A stretch of 64,000 nucleotides of DNA from Guillardia theta CCMP2712 (taxonomy: Eukaryota; Cryptophyceae; Pyrenomonadales; Geminigeraceae), in assembly GCF_000315625.1 (NCBI RefSeq), contig NW_005434672.1, positions 1,074,310-1,138,309 on the forward strand, in the 5' to 3' direction. Under the pieces are notes generated by a model. That model saw only the letters and a program-made list of their open reading frames with translations. It made no database searches and had not been told where the DNA came from. Both the position numbers and the translations under genes were made by a program. Below, one piece after another: positions 59,153 to 64,000 of the stretch (positions are counted from its first letter, which is position 1; each line of letters opens with the position of its first letter).

Positions 59153-62100
59153 ATGGCGGTGCGAGTGCTGGCGACTTTCAGTGGGGAGGAGGAGGAGGAT
59201 GGGGAGTCGACTCTGCTCACGACGTTCAAGGGAACGAAGACTGTAGAGACGAGCTTCCTTCGAAGGCCAGATCAGAGCTTCACCTTCACCTTCGATCGAG
59301 TCTTCCCACGAGGAAAACCAGATGAGCTGATCGCTTCTTGCGTTGATGAAGCATGGTACCAGCTATCGGCTGGGCAGAGCTGCTGTATCATGTGTTATGG
59401 ACAGAAGGGGAGTGGGAAATTTTCGAGCCTGATAGGAAGTCAAGGGAAGCCAGGAATATTATTGAGCTTAGTGGGAAACATGTTGGCGAATTCCAGGGAG
59501 GTCGCAACATTGACCGCCTTCGACATCTACAAAGAGACGATCAGAGATCTGCTGAAACCTGGAAACCAATCAGCAGGATCGTCCAGCCTGAAGCTACGTG
59601 ACAGTGCGTCTGCGGTTGTTGTTGATGGCAGCGTTGAGTTGGCAGTCAAGTCAATCGAAGACCTTGAGGAGAACTTGTCAGCTTTCCAGGCATGCAGGGG
59701 CCACTGTGTGATAACCGTCCGACGACCCTCGGGTTGCAAGCTGTTCATCGTCAAGCTGGTTGATAGCGATGCTGGTAGCACGTTGAAACAGGCGGGAGCC
59801 GAAGCGAACGAGACTCGGAAATGGGCGCTCAAGTCCTTTACAGCTCTTGCCAACTGCTTGAAGGTATGGACTTGTCATGCTCGACAATCATGTGATGGTG
59901 GGACGCGCAGGGCGCAGCTGAGAGGTCGAAAATCATCCCCGTGCGGGAGAGCACGCTTACACGCATGCTTCGGGAGTGTTTCAACAGCGCATTCATCACG
60001 TTTGTGGGTCATTGCCGGCAGGGCGAATCTACTCAGGTGAAGTATCAGCGATATGATGACGGCAATGATGATGATGCGATGATGATTTTTGTGTTCATAT
60101 CCACGATGATGTTGTGGTTATTGTTTATATTTGTGATCGAGATGATGGATATGATGACAACACCACGATCACAACAATGAGGTGCTAATTGCAAGTGTCA
60201 TGATATGTATGACAATTTATATTATGACAACGATCATTTGTGTCGTTTCAAGGTAACAAGAATGGCGCAGGATGAAGCGATGAATACTCTCCGCTTTGCC
60301 CACAGGATTTACACTGCAAGACCCCAAGGTATGAACGGTCAAGTTGTCAAACCTGCAGCGGGAAAGACAGAAAAGCCAGCAAAGCCAGCTGCGGAGGAAA
60401 GCGAAATCGAGCCGCGAGCGAGCTTGACTACTGTTCCTCCGCCTCCCGCACCTGCTTCTAAGGAGGCGCAGGTCAACCGAGAGCTTGGCAACGACGGTGC
60501 GGAAGAAAGAAAAACCTCGGCAGAGGAGCAAGAGGGTCTCAAGGAGCTGGCGCGAGCATGGGAGTATGCGTACCAGCTCGAGAACCTGATCGTGTGGATG
60601 GCGGAAGTGTTTCAAGTCGGAGCTTACGATCCTTCGAAGCTCGAGGCCATGCTCGACTCTAGCTGCAAGAAGTTCAACGGAGTCGGGTCGGGAGAGAACA
60701 GTAAGGACGCGTCGGCTATGATCCGAGACGTTCTTGCTAGTAGCAGCGAGGAGGTCCTGAAGCTTCCGGGGGGGCGAGACAAGATGGTCAACTTCAGGAG
60801 GAACTCGGTGTCCAGCCCATGGACAGGAGAGCTGCACCAGATTCTACTGAAGCACGGGGTTGTCTCGCGGCTTGAGAGCATAGAGCACGAGAGAATGTTC
60901 AAGTCGGACTGGAGAGGAGAAGGACGTGCGGAGGAGGGGAGAGAGGTCGACACGCTGTCCCTTTCCTCCAAACCAGTCCGAGGGCATGAGATATCGAAGC
61001 TGCAGAGCTACGAACCCCCTCGGGTCGTCTCTGAGGACGCCAAGTTCCTGCACCTGGACAGCAGGATCCTCGAGCTCGAGCAGAACGTAATCGGAGGAGC
61101 GGGGAATAGCCTGGATCTTCTAGATGCCCATATTGAGTCGTTGAGGAAGGACGTGGAAGACTCGTTGGACCACATCGACGACGAGCTGTTCGCCAACCTG
61201 CTCAGCCGCGTCTCCTACCTCAAGATGCGGAGGGAGTGGGCGCGGGAGAACGACAAGGGCCTTGACCTGGACGGCAGCTCGCACATGTTCCAACCCCTCC
61301 CCAAGATCCCCGAAGTGCAGAAGAGCAACGGGAACATCCTCCAGGACATTCAGAACATCCGCTCGAGGGTCGAGTCGAGCGCTGCAGACAGGTTCCTTCG
61401 CTACCTCTCTCCTCTCCTCTCCTTTCTCCTCCTCCCTTTCCTACTCTGATCTTCGTTTCTCCCCCTCTCCTCTCCTCCTTCCTTCCTCCATCTCACGCAC
61501 TTCCTCCCTGCAGAAGCACACCGCTGGGGAAGGCTGCTGAACATGCTGGAGAGTCAAGAAAGAGGAGGGCGGAGAACGCGCATGTGCGATGGTCGGAGCA
61601 GAACGAGGTGATGGAGTTTCAGGTGACAACTCCGGACAAGTCGCAGGACGAGAGCGAGGAGGTCGAGCTGCCCCCGAGCTGGAGCAGCGCGAGCGAGGAG
61701 GAGCTCTGTGCTGAGAAGCTGCTGGACCTCCTGAGGGCCTCGTTGGAGACGCACGAGCGGCGGCACCAGAGCAAAGTCTATGACAAGTGCTTCAGTGGGA
61801 GCCAGGTGTGGAGACGTGTGGGGAGGAAGAGGAGGAGGAGAAGGAGGAGGTGGAGGGAAGCGAAGGGGGAAGAGGAGGGAGAGGAGTGGTAGGGGTGCTT
61901 TAGGGGAGGAGGAAGGGGTGCTGAATGGGAGGAGGTTGTGCTGGTGGTCTAACTTTTCTTCGTCCTCTTCGCTCTTGTTTCTCCTCCTTCACCTTTCCCT
62001 CCATCCTTTTGCTCCTCGCATTCTCAACCTGCAGCTGGTGGACTGGCTGGTGGAGACTATGGATCAGGACAACCTGAGCTACGTGACCAAAGTTTGGAGC

Positions 62101-64000
62101 TGCAGCATCCCCTCCCTCCTGCCTAACAGCAAGATATCCCGCGATCAAGCATGCATCATCGCTCAGGGCCTTATGAATGCGCAGGAACGACTTGCTCCTT
62201 TGCTCCTTGTCCTAACCTCTGCTCCCACCGTCTCTTTTTCTTTCTTGCTTTTCCTCCTCTTCATCTACCTCCCACCTTCTTCCTCCCTCCCTGGCCTTTG
62301 CCTCCTTCTCCTTCTTTACCCGCTTCTCTCCGACGTGTTTCTGGCTCATCACCTGCTCGTGAAGCCCTTGCGCCTACCTGTCTTCCTCCTCCTCATCTCA
62401 CTTGTCCTCTCCTCAGGTCTTCGCACATCTTGGGTCTGCCGCAGACTTCAGCGACGACGACACGCTCTACCGCTTCCTGGATGGAGAGGAACAGGCTCTC
62501 GTCCTTAACCGCCAGATCCTCTGGGCCGGAAACGCAAGGAGTGCGTGCTCCGTCTCGCAGGCATGAGACACCTCTCCTCCTCTCTCCTTTCCTCCGCTCC
62601 TCCCTCCTGCCTTGCTCCCTCCTGCCTTGCTCCCTGCTCCCTGCTCCCTCCCTCACATGCAGTAGGAGCTTCTTCGGCAGGCGATCCTCCTGGCTCACGG
62701 CGATGGGCCGCGAGACTTTGCGACTGTGCAGGAGTTTCAGCAGCGAACCTGCGAGCTGCAGATGGTGAACTTGATCCAGGTCAGGAAGGAGGGAGCGGGA
62801 ACGAGGATAGTGCAGAGAGCAAATGAGAAGGAGATTGGGAGTAGGGGAGAGAGGGAGAACTGAGGGAGGCGGGAAGAGCAGAGCAGAGGAGGGTTGGGGA
62901 GTGGGGTGCGGGCAATGGGAGTAGAAGTGGGACAGAAGGGAGTGGGATGCAGGAGGGAGGGACAAAGAGGAATGTAGGAAGTGGGAGAGATGGAGAAAGA
63001 GGAACGAAGGAAGGGGGAGGGAGGGAGAGGAACGAAGGAAGGGGGAGGAAGGAAGAGGGAGAGTGGGATGGAGAGGGACGAAGGGAGGTAGAGGAAGAGA
63101 GGGAGGGAAGGAGCTGACTCGCGCGCAGCTTCCCGTGGAGGAGCTGAGATGCTTCTTCATCAACATCTTTAACGTGCTCGTCCTACACGCCAAGATCACC
63201 TCCAAGTATCCCTCCAACGACAGTCACGTCGTTCCTCGATGCTCCTTCTTCCGCAACACCTCCTACCAGGTCTGAACCTCCTTCTCCTTCTGCCTGCCCT
63301 CTCCCTTCCACTCTGTCCCATCTCGACTCGGCCCCTCCCTTATGATTCTTCTCCGATAACTCAACTCCACAACTGCTCTCCTCCCGTCCCCCAATCCAAA
63401 TCTCACTCACTCACTCTCCCTCCCTCTCCCCTCCCACTCCCTCTCCTCCTCCCCCTCTCTCTCCTCTTCTCTCCTCCTCTCCCTCTCCCTCCTCCCCTCA
63501 GGTCGGCAAGTACTTCTACTCTCTGGACGACATCTGCCGCGGCATCCTCCGAGCCAAGAAGTGTCTTTTCCTCGAGTGCGACCCTCGCGTCCACTTCGCC
63601 CTCTCCTACGGCACTTCCGCTACTCCTCCCGCCCGCGTGTTCACGCCGGAGAGCCTCGACAGGTCCCCAGCTGCTCCTCCACCTGCCCCTCTCTCCTCCA
63701 GCCTTCTGAGCCCTCCCACGACAGGCAGCTGGAGACGGCGACGAAGAAGTTCTGCACGGAGAGAGTGAAGGTAGACGTCAGTCAGGGAGAAATCACCTTG
63801 CCCGTCGTCTTTGACTGGTGAGGGGGAGGGGAGGAGGAGAGAGGAGAGAGGAGGGAGATGAGAGGGGGAAGCGGGGAGGAGGATAGTGGGCGATGGGAGC
63901 GGGAAAGGACGGGAAGGGAGTGAGTAGAAGAGAAGGACGTGACGGCTGGCAGGTATCGGAAAGACTTCAGCAACAATCCTTCGGGGCTACTAAGCTGGGT
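59153..64000 (+). CDS. Kinesin-like protein with degenerate motor, DEP and DUF547 domains (3' partial)
   Basis: Exons 59153-59863, 59911-60036, 60253-61391, 61514-61805, from 62035, and others to the window edge. The motor follows kinesin order: FTFTFDRVFPRGKPDEL, CCIMCYGQKGSGKFSSLIG, LTAFDIYKETIRDLL, IIPVRESTLTRMLRECF, DEAMNTLRFAHRI. But the P-loop is GQKGSGKF (the Mg-binding Thr/Ser is Phe), switch I (SSRSH) is absent and switch II DLAGSE reads VDSDAGS, so ATP hydrolysis is doubtful. A 380-residue linker precedes a DEP-like domain (KVYDKCFSGSQLVDWLVETM, SRDQACIIAQGLMNAQ, DDDTLYRFLD). A DUF547 domain follows (VEELRCFFINIFNVLVLHA, SLDDICRGILRAKK, DPRVHFALSYGTSATPPARV, VVFDWYRKDFS). The intron after 62180 lacks an obvious GT donor. 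The 3' end is beyond 64000. Confidence 0.88.

Overview
This is nuclear DNA of a eukaryote. Nearly every gene is split by very short introns (mostly 43-60 nt, GT-AG, a few GC-AG) that must be removed before the conserved families read through. The product set (ER complex, mitochondrial carrier, nuclear pore, mRNA 3'-end processing, ciliary proteins) is that of a flagellated protist. One product (2627-4079) looks like a signal peptide followed by a Phe-led transit peptide, the import signal of red-alga-derived secondary plastids. I infer a photosynthetic cryptophyte-like alga, perhaps Guillardia; the species is inference, not shown.

Layout. 1-200: 5' end of a coiled-coil gene (-). 1645-2463: ERp29-type ER chaperone. 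2627-4079 (-): putative plastid multi-pass membrane protein. 4586-6070: CFAP96-type ciliary protein. 6170-7153 (-): F-box/C2H2 protein. 7497-8458: PLP-homeostasis protein. 8582-10404 (-): SEH1-like nucleoporin. 11517-12539 (-): mitochondrial phosphate carrier. 13429-14350: EMC10. 14669-16158 (-): EndoU endoribonuclease with an IQ tail. 16976-19862: MORN protein fused to a degenerate phosphagen-kinase-like domain. 19999-22210 (-): LRR/zinc-knuckle protein. 22452-27874 (-): CPSF1 in 11 exons. 28275-29563: papain-family protease. 29720-33596 (-): SLC18B1-like transporter. 34288-35893 (-): signal peptide peptidase. 37423-39294: CDC123. 41014-43060: acidic protein with four membrane segments. 43167-51795 (-): what I read as one giant TPR/IQ/ankyrin gene. 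52221-54362 (+) and 54349-54639 (-): two tail-to-tail genes whose coding ends overlap. About 55540-56520: a GC-rich patch with decayed reading frames, one resembling the C-terminal nuclease of a viral terminase. 57924-58550: YccF-domain membrane protein. 59153-64000: kinesin-like motor with a ruined ATP site fused to DEP and DUF547 domains, running off the window.

There is no operon logic; adjacent genes are mostly unrelated housekeeping genes. Several products (CFAP96, MORN/kinase-like, LRR, TPR/IQ/ankyrin, IQ protein, kinesin-like) would suit a flagellum or cytoskeleton. Two kinds of intergenic structure recur: very GC-rich islands of about 250-550 bp, and C-tract/G-tract stretches (CCCTACCCC-like) usually just upstream of start codons. 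The most unusual items are the two fusion proteins carrying pseudo-enzyme domains, the giant TPR/IQ/ankyrin gene with an apparent 1-nt frameshift, the possible viral terminase relic, and the GC-AG introns.
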